Assembly: GCA_028751875.1 (NCBI GenBank)
Contig: CM054154.1
Span: forward strand, 53,061,221 to 53,125,220
DNA: 64,000 nucleotides
DNA from: Rapana venosa
Taxonomy: Eukaryota; Mollusca; Gastropoda; Neogastropoda; Muricidae
Direction: 5' to 3'
A program made the position numbers and the translations under genes. A model generated the notes under the pieces. The model was not told where the DNA came from and did no database searches. It worked only from the letters and a program-made list of their open reading frames with translations. Below, one piece after another: positions 1 to 10,975 of the stretch (the first letter of the stretch is position 1; each line of letters opens with the position of its first letter).

Positions 1-167
1 GCTAAAAAAGCATGACCTTGACCCTGTAGTGTCTCACTCTCACAAGAGATTTACTTCCCTTGGATTTGAAAACCATTGCAACTTCTGCTTAATCCATGAA
101 TCTGGGCGGAAGACAAATTGGTAGAAAGTTGTTAGACTTATACAAGAGTTTTGAGGACTTTAATTAA

Positions 168-1333
168 CCCTTTCAGTACGGCAAGCCAGTTTTCCGGCTC
201 AGCTTCCTGCTACCCTTCAGTCCTGTAAGGAGGAAAACCGGTGCAATCAAATTTTCCATCAATTCCTGGGTTTCTGAGGTGCAGAAGAGTGCACAACGGA
301 TACCTCGGTGAACCTTACATAGAATTTTGCATTAAAACATAAAATAGTAGGTGTTACATACCACTGTGTGCAGAATTAAATGTAGATTTTCTAAGACAAG
401 AACTTGCCCCTGTGTGTGTGATGCATGTGACAGGTGTCAACAAATGTGACATTTCCTATGTCACATACAAACAATCAATAACAAACCCATGCAAACCAAC
501 GATTGATAAGATATGAGCATGCCAAGCATGAAGTAACTTACAGTTTGATGTCCGCAATATCTCTGTCACTTGCGCAGAGCAAGGTATCCAGTCACACTGA
601 TTGTCACAGTGCTCATTGTCACCTCAACTGTTATGTCAGTTTCATTCAAGAAAACAGCCATGCAATAGAGATATGTTTATGTCCATTTTGAATCAGTCAT
701 GGAGGTTATCACGACCAAAAACACAAACACTACACTACTTTTTTTCAGGGTTCTACTGCTATACACTTATGTACATGTGACTTGTCTGCATCCTCTGTCA
801 CATGTCACACATAGGTGACATGGGTGTGGACAATCTGGAAACAGTGCTGGTGATAAATAAGTGGCAAATTCTCATCGTCTAGTGCATCACCACTATCACT
901 ATTACTGTCACAATTTGTAGGAGCATTAATCTCTGCTCTTTTTTCCTCATTCAGCTCAAACAGGTCAAAATCATCAAAATTTTGATAAATTTCGTTGTCA
1001 GAAAATTGGTCAGCGTCTTCTTCCTCCATTTTGCACAGGACAAGTGGCAGAGAAAAACAGTGCAAGTTAAAGATATTCCTTCTACTAATATCTACTAACC
1101 TAGGAGGCTTATAAACATTCTCGTGGGAAAGGAGAAGCAGTGTTTGCCTTAACAAAACTATTTACCAGAGTCCCGTTGATGCCAGTTAGCCGCATGACTG
1201 ATCACTATAAACAACCCCTCCTCTGCTACCGTTATCGCCGGAAAACCGGCTGACAGGACTGAAGGGTAGAGAGCCGGGGCAGAAATTCAGGATAGGGGAA
1301 GTAATTGTCAGCAGAAATCCAGTGCTGTAAGGG
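168..1333 (-). mobile_element. piggyBac-type DNA transposon, internally deleted
   Basis: A 1,166-bp unit is flanked on both sides by TTAA (164-167 and 1334-1337), the target duplication expected for piggyBac. The termini are inverted: left CCCTTTCAGTAC, right (reverse complement) CCCTTACAGCAC. A 17-bp perfect subterminal inverted repeat, CTACCCTTCAGTCCTGT, lies at 210-226 and its complement at 1253-1269. GTTTTCCGG-type motifs also recur at both ends. Only the N-terminal part of a transposase is encoded (minus strand, 805-1029), so the copy is non-autonomous. It sits just upstream of the Gypsy PBS-like site, so it probably inserted into that element's LTR or leader. The piggyBac call rests on the TTAA sites and ends (seen) plus the acidic N-terminus (family knowledge). 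Confidence 0.85.
805..1029 (-). pseudogene. piggyBac-like transposase, N-terminal fragment
   Basis: A short minus-strand reading frame begins MEEEDADQFSDNE and is rich in D, E, N and S, with no catalytic domain. Acidic low-complexity N-termini are common in piggyBac/PGBD transposases. The frame starts at the first Met inside the TTAA-bounded element, and a longer upstream frame exists without family support. The DDE core and the cysteine-rich C-terminus are absent, so it cannot catalyse transposition. Identity is inferred mainly from the surrounding terminal repeats. Confidence 0.5.
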
Positions 1334-1367
1334 TTAACGTATTAGTCATTTGTAGCATTCCTACAAT

Positions 1368-1385
1368 TGGTGACCCAACGCAGAA
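1368..1385 (+). promoter_or_regulatory. PBS-like site of Ty3/Gypsy leader
   Basis: The string TTGGTGACCCAACGC follows a CTACA that could be an LTR end and precedes the gag start at 1395. A TGG-initiated primer-binding site just inside the 5' LTR is the usual Gypsy layout. I could not name the primer tRNA, and the 5' LTR itself is not delimited because of the piggyBac insertion. Confidence 0.5.
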
Positions 1386-1394
1386 CAACAACAC

Positions 1395-1910
1395 ATGGCA
1401 CAAGCATCAGCTGACGCAGGTATTTTAGGGAACTTGCTTATGCAAATACAAGTTCTTACAAGTCAACCTGCTAGTTTGTCAATGCCATATCTGTCAAGCT
1501 TCAATTCTGGATCAAATCTCCTGAAGTATGGTTCGCAAGGATTGAAACTCAGTTTGGTACCAAAGGTATCTCCCAAGATAAAATTTAAAAAATACTATGT
1601 TTTCAGTGCACTTGACATAAACACTGCAGGGGAAGTGCAATCAATTCTCATTAACCCCCAGCTATGAAGAGATATAACCCTTTACAGAGTGGGCTCATCA
1701 AGACATTTGGAAAATCCCAGGCCGATAAGGATGCTGAACTACTCAACCTAAATGGACTTGGTGACAAACGACCTATTGCCCTCATGCACAAGATCAATGC
1801 ACTCAATGATGACCCACAGACACTGAAACGTGCATTGCTCCTATCCAACCTTCCTGTGGACATTCGAAGCATCCTCTCAGGACATAGCATTGCTGACATA
1901 GACCAGTGTT
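1395..1910 (+). pseudogene. Ty3/Gypsy gag, first part
   Basis: Two overlapping frames (1395-1667 and 1664-1912) form one degenerate gag. The first holds an N-terminal region ending at INP. The second has the capsid-like signature LGDKRPIALMHKI followed by LLLSNLPVDIRSIL, the pattern of Gypsy Gag (a LGD(R/K)xP helix, then a LPxxxRxxL segment). A frameshift near 1663 separates them. The gene stops abruptly after IADIDQ, and its continuation (EELAEAADHI) is found about 5 kb downstream at 6871, so a large insertion splits it. Gag would package element RNA into particles; this copy is inactive. Confidence 0.75.
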
Positions 1911-2515
1911 GATTCTAGGGTGTGCCCTTGCGCTATTCCGCATTTTATTAAAAATTGCCCCAAAATTATGTGGGCCCAAACAGACACCAAAATCATAGAC
2001 AACCCATTTTTGAACAAACAGTGCGCCCTCGCACTGCCTTTTGTATAATCTCTAAAATTAAGGGCTGTTCCACCGAAGTTCTCCATTGTTTCTGATTGGC
2101 TAAGCGCCTCACTTTTGACCAATCACAGAAACTGTAGTTCATCCTTGTCAGTTCCTGTTGTGGTCATTATGTTGATAGGCTACCCCAGGGGCGGCAAGAT
2201 TTTCCGATTCACGCCTACAAGCCCTCTTCATAGTAAAGCTGGCTTTTCCTGCACTGTTGTCCTCTTCTTTATGTCATCTTCCAAGAGCAGGTTCGGAGCT
2301 GGTAGATCTGGTGAGACAAGTAGCCCTGGCTTGAGAACATTGATCATGGTATGCAGAAGGCTATCTGCTGTGTATCAGACATGGAGAGAACAATGCCGTC
2401 ACTAAAGGAGGATGCCTAATTACAGAATAGCACTTAAAGCATCATGCAAAAACACTGCCCATCAACAGGAGGCTGTACAAGATGAAACTCTTCAGAAAGA
2501 CTTTCTTTGTTTAGA

Positions 2516-2517
<2 letters not shown>
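1911..2517. other. Left part of the insertion in gag, unassigned
   Basis: About 600 bp with no recognisable protein. It starts just after the gag break with CTAGGGTGTGCCCTTGCGC and contains a related GTGCGCCCTCGCACTG motif at about 2010. This may be one end of the transposon that carried in the 1911-6870 segment. No matching inverted terminus could be proven at the right side. Confidence 0.35.
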
Positions 2518-2588
<71 letters not shown>

Positions 2589-2695
2589 ATGTGCAGTGGG
2601 GGGGGGGGGGGGGGGGTGGACAAGACTTTGACATTGGCTTTAACTTATTTCTGACTGTGGAAATAAAATTTGAAACCCCCCTCCCCCCCCCCCCC

Positions 2696-2742
<47 letters not shown>

Positions 2743-2786
2743 TCTCTCTCTCTCCTCTCCTCTCTCTCTCTTAAAACAGCAGTTAG
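2518..2786 (+). repeat. TC array with G-run/C-run satellite unit (diverged copy)
   Basis: A (TC)n tract (2518-2586) is followed by AATGTGCAGT, a G run of about 20, a core GACAAGACTTTGACATTGGC, TTTAACTT, TGTGGAAAT, a C run, and another (TC)n tract. The same order of parts recurs at 5100-6290 with a better-conserved core, so this is a dispersed copy of that unit. It directly precedes a LINE RT that begins at 2790. Confidence 0.7.
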
Positions 2787-2791
2787 ACATC

Positions 2792-4704
2792 TAGGTAATG
2801 GGAAGGCCGCTGGTCCTGATGCATTCTCATGAAATGCTTAAAGCTCGGTGGGTGCTATCATGCCATTCCTCCTTAGGATGTTTAATAGTATGCTCGACAC
2901 AGGTGTTTACCCCATGAATGGACCAAGTCTATAATTGTGCCACTCCACAAAAGGGAAAAACTGATGACCCCAGTAAATTATAGGGGAAATATCTTTGATT
3001 AGCTCACTATGCAAAGTTTTTAAGTCCATTCTTAACAAAAGATTGTATGAATGGGCAGAAAAACAACAATAAGATAGATGAAAGCCAGGCAGGATTCCGA
3101 AGACATTACTCAACAGTGGATCATGTGTTCACCCTACATGCTTGTATACAGAAACAGTTTTTGAATAATGCAAAACTGTATGTGGCTTATATAAATTTTT
3201 GTAAAGCATACGATAGTATTCAACGTCCTTTGTTGTGGTCTGTTTTACTCAGAGCAGGGGTACACGGTAAGATGCTTAACATTTTAAGAAGCATATATGA
3301 TACTGTCAAGATGTGTGTAAGAAACGGTAATGAATATTCAGATTTTTTAAAAATGTGTCCAAGGTCTAAAACAAGGTTGTGTTGCTTCACCAATACTCTT
3401 TTCTTTTCTTATTAATGAACTGGCACATGAAATATTGAGTCACGGGAAGCATGCAATACGCTTGTCACCAACTGAAACAAAGTTGTTCATTATGATGTTT
3501 GCCGACGATATTGTCTTAATGACATACTCTGTTATTGGCTTACAGAACCAACTCAACCTGCTGTTTTCCTCATCAGAAAGGCTAGGCTTGAAAGTAAATC
3601 TGGATAAAAGTAAAGTAATGGTGTTCAGAAAAGGAGGGTTTTTAGCATAAAAAGAGAACTGGTTCTATGGAAATGAAAAATTAGAAGTCGTGAATTCCTA
3701 CAAGTACTGGTATAACCATGTCCACCAAAATGAGCTGGACTATAGCAGTGAATGACAGGATAAGCCGAGCAAAGAAAGGAGTCTCAGACATTTTGAATTG
3801 CCTTTCCAGAATGCGTTGTAACTCTGCCAAAGTTTTCTTTAAAATGTTTGATGCACAAGTCCAACCTATGTTACTCTACGGATCCGAACTTTGGGGTACA
3901 CAAAATATGATTCCTTAGAAAAAGTACACTTGTTTGCATGCAAGAGATTCCTGAAAATCTCATTAAGAGCGCCAAACAACACAGTGTATGGCGAACTGGG
4001 AAAAGACATCCACTGTACATAAACTCGGCAGCAAGCTGCATCAGATATTGGTTCAAGCTTCTGAAACAGCACGACTCAAAGTATTCTAAATGTGCTTACA
4101 ACATGCTGTTAGAACTTCATAATCGGGGTCGTGCAAATTGGGTGACATATATCCGTAATCTGCTGTGCCTAAATGGTTTCTCGTATGTTTGGACTTTTGG
4201 CAGTGTAGGCAATGAAAAACGTTTCATTACGGAATTCAAAAAGAGATTAAAAGATGTGTTCTGTCAAGAGTGGTTTTTTTATTTCGAAAGCAAACGTGAC
4301 CGTAGTTTATATAGTGAAGATAAGTGCTGTTTGGAGAGAGAAAGGTACATTGAATAATTACTTTCAATACATATAGAGTAGCTTTGGCGCGTTTTAGAAT
4401 TGGAGTATCGGAAATTAATTTTCATAAATTTAGATATGCGTCTATTGATGAGAAAAGAAACTGTCCATTCTGTAAAAACGTGTTAGAAGATGAAGTGCAT
4501 GTGATGTATCTCTGTCCTGTATATAAAGATATCCGACAGAAACATCTCAGTGTGGATGAAAGCATACCATATAATATCCAGCTGGCAAAGATATTCAGCA
4601 GCCGAAATGATGATGTCATCTCTAATTCTAGTAGATTTATATATTATATGTATCAAGAACGCCGGAAAAAACTAAACGATTCTCAACATTATTTTGTGTC
4701 CTGA
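2792..4704 (+). pseudogene. Reverse transcriptase/ORF2 remnant of LINE A
   Basis: RT landmarks in order: GKAAGPD (about 2810), ESQAGFRRHYST (3074), FCKAYDSI (RT motif A, degenerate D), LKQGC-like motif B near 3365, and MMFADDIVLM (catalytic FADD, about 3495). A thumb region with FDAQVQPMLLYGSELWG follows (3850), then a C-terminal CPFC-x-EDEVH-x-CP motif (about 4460-4525) that looks like a CCHC zinc-binding element. Frameshifts fall near 3415-3435, 3650-3720, 3918-3938 and 4357-4384. Not functional. The order and spacing are those of a LINE ORF2 lacking its endonuclease. Confidence 0.85.
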
Positions 4705-4772
4705 TTCATTGTAAACGGAATTTGATATGTTTGTTTTCTCTTTATATGATTGATAACCTGTATCTAAAGTGT

Positions 4773-4780
4773 TGTGTGTG

Positions 4781-4838
<58 letters not shown>
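4773..4838. repeat. (GT)n microsatellite in LINE A 3' UTR
   Basis: A nearly pure GT array, followed by a degenerate GT/GC-rich tail to about 4930. It lies between the ORF2 stop and the LINE 3' hairpin. Confidence 0.95.
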
Positions 4839-4845
<7 letters not shown>

Positions 4846-5033
4846 ATGGGCATTCGCGTGTGGGGTATGTGTGCGCGCGCATGTTTGTATGTGTGCGCGA
4901 GAGTACATGTGAGTTTGCGTATGTGTGCGAAAGCAGATGAATTAAAAATTTTAATGTAATGTCTTTGAAATGTTTCTTAAACTTTTCTATTCGTGATTTG
5001 TACTCATTTGCATCCTTTCGTATTCATCTTATG

Positions 5034-5092
5034 TCTACCCCTATTGTATGGGGCTGTTGGCCTTAGACAATTAAAATTCGAGTTTCTCTCTC
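5034..5092 (+). promoter_or_regulatory. LINE A 3' end with hairpin
   Basis: ACCCCTATTGTATGGGGC can fold with a CCCC/GGGG stem and is followed by TGTTGGCCTTAGACAATTAAAATTCGAG and then TC repeats. LINE H (38235-38275, minus) and a fragment at 25905-25940 (minus) have the same plan. LINE reverse transcriptases commonly recognise 3' stem-loops, so this is a plausible recognition end. Confidence 0.6.
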
Positions 5093-5099
5093 TCTCTTT

Positions 5100-6290
<1,191 letters not shown>

Positions 6291-6429
6291 CCCTCCCCCC
6301 CCCCCCCCCACTTCCTCTCTCTTTCTCCTCTCTCTACACACCTCTCTCTCCTCTCCTATCTCTCTCCCCATCCACCTACCTTCCCTCCTCCCTCTCTTTC
6401 TCTCTCTCTCTCTATTTTATTGTGAGACT

Positions 6430-6547
6430 GTATAAGTATTGGGTTATTATTATTAAGATGTATCCCTAACGGGCGGGGACTGGATGTAAAAAAGCACATG
6501 TGTGCTTATTCATTATCCTCGAAATAAAAGAATTTGTCATTGTCATT

Positions 6548-6552
<5 letters not shown>
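6430..6552 (+). repeat. Dispersed LINE-type 3' tail, plus orientation
   Basis: GGGCGGGGACTGGATGTAAA, AAGCACATGTGTGCTTATTC and ATTATCCTCGAAATAAA form a tail whose reverse complement recurs at 14281-14400, 43908-44015 and 53607-53706. The AAATAAA plus short TTGTCATTGTCATT repeats suggest the 3' end of a retroposon. A TC array (6553-6625) follows. Confidence 0.6.
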
Positions 6553-6628
<76 letters not shown>

Positions 6629-6639
6629 GTGTCACAAGT

Positions 6640-6805
6640 GCTTACTACAGATTAACTGCAACACTTAAGGTGAATATTTAATCCTTTCTGCCTACTAACT
6701 GCCTGTTTGTTTTGTTTCTCTTCCTTGAAAAAATAGCAGAAACTAAGGGTACTGAGGGTATTGTCAGCAAATACTACTTGTCCCTTTTTTATGAGGGGTG
6801 GGGGG
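6640..6805 (+). repeat. Repeat shared with the hAT region at 54770
   Basis: CAGATTAACTGCAACACTTA, AGGTGAATATTT, CTGCCTGTTTGTTTTGTT and GCAAATACTACTTG match the sequence downstream of the hAT transposase remnant (54770-54880) in the same order. This suggests that the right part of the segment inserted in gag is a hAT 3' region. A G run (6803-6814) and a GGGGCCCTTGGGCCCC palindrome (6842-6857) follow. Confidence 0.6.
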
Positions 6806-6870
6806 GGGGGGGGAGGGCAATGCCCCCTTGTTTTCATTTTAGGGGCCCTTGGGCCCCTTTTTCTGAAATC

Positions 6871-7200
6871 CTAGAGGAGCTTGCTGAAGCAGCAGATCAT
6901 ATTTAGGAAACACGCTCTCCAGGTATCCAGCAGATTTCAAAGGTTCCACCTGACACACATAGTGGGACCATGAGCCCATCTGTGGAGGCTGTAGCTGCCC
7001 CTAGAAGATTCCAACAAAACCACGGTCACCCCAACAGGGCCATTCAAGTTCAGTTTCATCATCACCAGGGCCATCTTCTGTGTGTTTCTACCATCAGAGA
7101 TTTGGACACGGTGCTCGTCGATGCTAGCCTAGCTGCAAGTTTGCATCCCTTCTGAAGAATAAACCAGTCACATCAATGACAGGAAACAGCAAAGCCAGCC
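6871..7200 (+). pseudogene. Ty3/Gypsy gag, second part with knuckle-like motif
   Basis: Gag resumes with EELAEAADHI, the natural continuation of IADIDQ at 1910. After an in-frame stop at 6903, a Gly/Pro/Gln-poor linker leads to a CFYHQRFGHGARRC-type segment (about 7078-7125) and SCKF. This resembles the C-x2-H-x-FG-x-C nucleocapsid motif of molluscan and insect Gypsy elements. A stop separates the cysteines. The frame is broken throughout. Confidence 0.65.
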
Positions 7201-7207
7201 GCTAAAT

Positions 7208-7547
7208 GTGGTAGTGGCCAGCATTTCCAAATCAAACACGTTCTCCAGTTTTGATCACCGCTTTGGCCAAGCCTTCTTGATAGACACTGGTGCTGACTTG
7301 TCAGTGTACCCTGCCTCTGCACATGACAGCAAAACTAAACCACCGTCTGCACCCCTTTCTGCTACCAATGGAATCTCCATTAGAACCTGGGATAAACGCA
7401 ACATCAGTCTGGAAATTAGTCCCCCCCAAATCTATTCTCATGAATTCTACCTTGCCGATGTCACCCGTCTGTTATCTTGGTGCTGATTTTTTCATTGCTC
7501 ACGCACTAATCATTGATCTCAAGGCAAACGTTTCCTTCCCTGGATAA
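7208..7547 (+). pseudogene. Ty3/Gypsy aspartic protease remnant
   Basis: The frame contains FLIDTGADLSVYP, the catalytic DTGA of retroelement proteases, and further on LLGADFFIAHALIID, the usual Gypsy flap/ILG-like C-terminal motif. The two halves are in different frames (7208-7486 and 7290-7547), so at least one frameshift exists near 7470. The protease would process Gag-Pol. The RT follows after about 200 bp, as expected. Confidence 0.8.
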
Positions 7548-7739
7548 TGTTTCCACTTATCTGAAAGCACCAACACTCATTTGTCTGAGGCAGGCCTTTC
7601 ACTTCTTCCACACAATGCCTACTTCAACCTTCTACAGCAATTTCCAGAGCTACACACACCACAGTTTGACCCCACCGTCAACAAACATGGTGTTGAGCAT
7701 CATCACACATGGCCCACCAGTGCATGCCCGTGTCCGACG

Positions 7740-8330
7740 CTTAAACCCGGAAAAACTTGCAGCTGCCAAAGCTGAATTCCTGAAAATGGAAGAGATGGAA
7801 AACAAGCCATCTGTCCCAATCACCTTGGTCTTCACCCTACAAGCAGTCCCCAAGTCAAATGGCCAGTGGCGACCGTGTGGGGACTACAGACACCTCAATG
7901 CTGCTACCAAATATGATTGATATCCCCTGCCTCACATTCAAGATTTCAACAATCACCTGGCAGGATGCACTCTCTTCTCCAAGATTGACTTGGTCAGGGG
8001 CTATCATCAGATTCCAATGGCACCATCCTCATTGACAAGACTGCCATTATCACACCCTTTGGCCTTTGGGAATTTTTCCGCATGCCTTTTGGCATTAAGA
8101 ACGCAGCCCAGGCCTTCATGGATGGAATTCTATGGGACATTCCCTTCACGTTTGTCTACATTGATGACATCCTTTCTGCCAGTTGCTCACATGAGAACAC
8201 CTTGTGCACCTGTGACAACGTTTCCAGCTCCTTTCAGACAATGGACTGGTCATCAACAAAGGCAAGTGCATTTTTGGTACCAGTGAGTTGGATTTCCTTG
8301 GACATCATGTCACTTCTTAAGGAATAGGTC
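7740..8330 (+). pseudogene. Ty3/Gypsy reverse transcriptase remnant
   Basis: RT signatures in order: QAVPKSNGQWRPCGDYRHLN (7846), FSKIDLVRGYHQIP (motif A, with D, about 7978), MPFGIKNAAQAFMD (8082), FVYIDDILSA (catalytic YIDD, about 8152). A stop at 7918-7920 and frameshifts between 7920 and 8082 break the frame. The gene order protease-RT-RNase H is normal for Ty3/Gypsy. Confidence 0.85.
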
Positions 8331-8357
8331 CACTCCCCAACAGGGTAGCTGCCCTCT

Positions 8358-8910
8358 GTGACTTCTGCCCCTGCTGACTGCACCAGCCTCCAGCGATTTC
8401 TGGGAATGATGCATTACTACCATCGTTTCATCCCCCATGTTGCTGACATCCTGTCTCCACTGCACGCCCAAGCAAGTGGCAAAGGGCAGACTATTGAGTG
8501 GCCTGCAGAATGCCAAACTTCATTTGAAATAGCCGAGGAAGCACTCGTTGAAGCAGTGCTGCTACATCACCCTCAGACAGACACACCAACAAGTCTCACA
8601 GTAGATGCTTCCAACACTGCTGTAGGTGCTCAACTTGAACAACAAGGCCAGTCCTGGGTACCTATGGCTTTTTACTTCAGGAAACTTTCTGAATCAGAAA
8701 CAAATTGTAGTGCTTTTGATCATGAACTTCTTGCAGCCTACACAGCCATAAAACATTTCAAGCAATTTTTCGAGGGGCGGCCTTTCACACTGTACACGGA
8801 TCACAAACCCTTGACATCAGCTCTCAAGAGTCAAATTGATCGCTCCCCTCGGCATACAAGACATCTTTCCTACATTGCCAAGTTCACCACTGACACAGAT
8901 TTCTTTGCTT
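8358..8910 (+). pseudogene. Ty3/Gypsy RT thumb and RNase H remnant
   Basis: The frame carries LQRFLGMMHYYHRFIPH (RT connection), LTVDASNTAVGAQLEQ (RNase H D), FDHELLAAYTAIKHFKQF (E) and LYTDHKPLTSAL (TDHKPL, D). This is a well-preserved Gypsy RNase H of about 180 codons. It breaks off after YIAKFTTD at about 8900 and runs into a trinucleotide array, so integrase and the 3' LTR are missing here. Confidence 0.9.
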
Positions 8911-8938
8911 TACAAGATTCAGCATTATATAAATTCCA

Positions 8939-9002
8939 TACATTATTATCATTATTATTATCATCATCATCACCATCATCATCATCTATTATTATTATTA
9001 TT

Positions 9003-9055
<53 letters not shown>

Positions 9056-9056
9056 A
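8939..9056. repeat. (ATT)n/(ATC)n trinucleotide array
   Basis: ATT repeats grade into about 17 ATC units (9006-9056). On the minus strand these are (GAT)n/(AAT)n directly following the end of a SINE-like sequence (9057-9290), so the array is plausibly that SINE's 3' tail. Confidence 0.9.
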
Positions 9057-9290
9057 TGTTTTTCTATAGATTTTTGTTACAGTAGATTCTTTTAAGTGTA
9101 CTAGATTCATGTTGAACATTGGACCTTAGTTTATTGCTTTATTGAGAAGACTACACCGAGACAACCTAAATGGACAGTCTGGTTTGAGGTGAGATTGGAA
9201 CCCAAGACTTTCTGCTTTATTGACAAGTGTATATACTGCCTGCCTATAGACTACCTAACTGCTACTGTAGCTGTACATTTCTGTGACAAA
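9057..9290 (-). mobile_element. tRNA-derived SINE, V-SINE/RUDI-like, diverged
   Basis: On the minus strand a tRNA-like head with a B-box-like GGGTTCCAATCTCACC (about 9190-9205) is followed by AAGGTCCAATGTTCAACATG, ACACTTAAAAGAATCTACTG and ATCTATAGAAAAA. This matches in order the second copy at 31600-31890 (AAGGTCCTGTGTGCAAAATG, CATGTAAAAGAACCCGTGG, TTGTGTAGAAAGA). From memory the body resembles molluscan V-SINEs such as RUDI. The insertion ends the Gypsy RNase H region. Confidence 0.55.
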
Positions 9291-9310
9291 TTGTCGTGGA
9301 TAAACCAGGG

Positions 9311-9440
9311 TTTGTACAAATCTTAAAAAGCCCTAAAAGGTTCTGATTTTTGAAGAGCCCATTTAAGGCCACTAAAAAGCCCTAAAAATGAGACCTACAG
9401 CCCTGGAGGCGCTAAAAAGCCCTAAAAATGGGAATCATGA
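9311..9440. repeat. Three TAAAAAGCCCTAAAA direct repeats
   Basis: TTAAAAAGCCCTAAAA (about 9323), CTAAAAAGCCCTAAAA (about 9372) and CTAAAAAGCCCTAAAA (about 9411) occur within about 110 bp. A related TTTTTAAGCCCTAAAG is at about 8971 beyond 50 kb (58967-58982). They look like subterminal motifs of a DNA transposon, but no terminal inverted pair was found. Confidence 0.5.
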
Positions 9441-9597
9441 GTGAGAGTTTCTTTTGAAATACAGATTAAACAAATATACAATATAAAACCTATGAGAAAT
9501 GAAAGCAAGAAGGGTGTCCGAAGATCGTGATATCACTGATAGAATGCCTGTTGTCTGCTATTCATGTGGTGCCATCTAATTTGCCTCCTCCTCCTCC

Positions 9598-10188
9598 TTA
9601 TTCCTTATAGCTCCTAGCGAAGCATAGGGCCTCAACAGCATCCCTCCACCTTCTCCTGTCTCTGGCAAGGGTCTTGGCCTCTTCCCATGTCAGGCTGGAG
9701 TCTCTCAGCTCACTATGCAGGCTTCTCCTCCAGGTCTGTTTGGGGCGCCCTCTCTTCCTTTTCCCCTGCGGGTTCCACTCGAGCACTTGTCTGGTGATGT
9801 TGCAAGGCTCCTTCCGTAGGGTGTGGCCGACCCAACGCCACTTTCGCCGCCTAACTTGGATATCCATAGGCTGTTGGTTCGCCCTCATCCACAGGTCGTT
9901 ACTTGGCACTCTGTCAAACCATCTGAGATGAAGGATCTGCCGGAGACATCCGTTGATGAAGGTCTGGATCTTGGAGGAGCTGGTGTTGATGACCCGCCAA
10001 GTTTCTGACCCGTAGAGAAGCACAGACTTCACGTTGGAGTTGAAGATCCTGAGCTTGGTGGTTGTGGAGATCGCATTTGTTCTCCATACGGGTTTCAAGA
10101 TGGCAAATGCTTGGCGTGCTTTCTTTATTCTTGCCTTGATGTCTTCGTCTGTGCCTCCTGTCTGGCTGATCTTACTGCCCAGGTACAC
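9598..10188 (-). pseudogene. LINE B ORF2 C-terminal region
   Basis: An open 196-codon frame starts at YLGSKISQTGGTDEDIKARI, continues with KSVLLYGSETWRV, LRQILHLRWFDRVPS and WRWVGHTLRKEPCNITRQVL, and ends GKRKRGRPKQTWRRSL. These are the standard thumb/C-terminal motifs of RTE-type ORF2. The last segment is basic and may bind nucleic acid. It is separated from the RT frame (10206-10958) by a frameshift at about 10190-10290. Confidence 0.85.
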
Positions 10189-10205
10189 AAATTCACTGAC
10201 ATCCT

Positions 10206-10958
10206 CTACTGCTTTCCCAGAGATGGTGACAGGAGCCTCTTGCTGGTTGTTGGTACGCAGTAGCTTGGTCTTCTCTTGACTGATCTGAGGCCAACACGTC
10301 TAGCTGTGGTATCTAGGGCAGTGACTTTGCTTTGGATGTGCTGCAGGCGGTGGGATAGCAGAGCCAGGTCATCGGCAAAATCGAGATCTTCCAGCTTTGT
10401 CATGAGGGTCCATTGGATACCTTTCCCGGAACTTGCGTAGGCCGTCCTTGTCACCCAGTCCAGCACCACAAGGAAGAGGAGTGGAGACAACAAGCAGCCC
10501 TGTCTGACGCCGGAAGAGATCCCGAAGCTGTCGGAGAGTCTTCCACCGTGGATGACCTGGCAGGAGAATCCTTCGTAAAGTTGTCTTATGATGTTGACAA
10601 ACTCTGGTGGCACACCATAGTGGAGAAGGATGTTCCAGATTGCTTGTCTGTCCACGCTGTCAAAAGCCTTCTCAAAATCGATGAAGCTGGCGTAGAGAGG
10701 TGACTGCCATTCTATGGACTGTTCCACGATGATTCTGAGGGTCGCAGTCTGGTCGGTACAGGAACGTTCTTTTCTGAAGCCTGCCTGTTCATCTCGAAGA
10801 GTCTTGTCGAGAGCATCTTTCATTCGGTCCAGGATGACTCTTGTGAGGACTTTGCTGGGGATGGACAACAGGGTAATACCTCGCCACTTTCCACACTGGG
10901 AGAGGTCGCCGTGCTTGGGGAGCTTCACAAGCAGGCCCTTCTTCCATTCTGCTGGCAC
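10206..10958 (-). pseudogene. LINE B reverse transcriptase
   Basis: A 250-codon open frame carries nearly the whole RT palm: PAEWKKGLLVKLPKHGD, WRGITLLSIPSKVL, DEQAGFRKERSC, FIDFEKAFDSVDR (motif A), SGVRQGCLLSPLLF (motif B) and LEDLDFADDLALLSH (catalytic FADD at about 10370-10400). Catalytic aspartates are intact, but the frame changes at both ends. This is the best-preserved RT domain in the window. Confidence 0.92.
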
Positions 10959-10975
10959 CTCCCCCGTTGTCCAGA

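Larger units (their letters stand above)
2790..5092 (+). mobile_element. LINE A, 5'-truncated, RT plus C-terminal zinc motif
   Basis: A 5'-truncated non-LTR retrotransposon. It starts at the RT entry motif (GNGKAAGPD) and runs through RT, thumb and C-terminal regions to a 3' UTR ending in a CCCC/GGGG hairpin, GGCCTTAGACAATTAAA and a TC-rich tail. The coding part is broken into at least five frames. It resembles LINE F (28200-29290), LINE H (38221-42908) and LINE K (60530-62750) in RT, C-terminus or EN. I could not assign the clade with certainty; it is an APE-type LINE. Confidence 0.85.
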
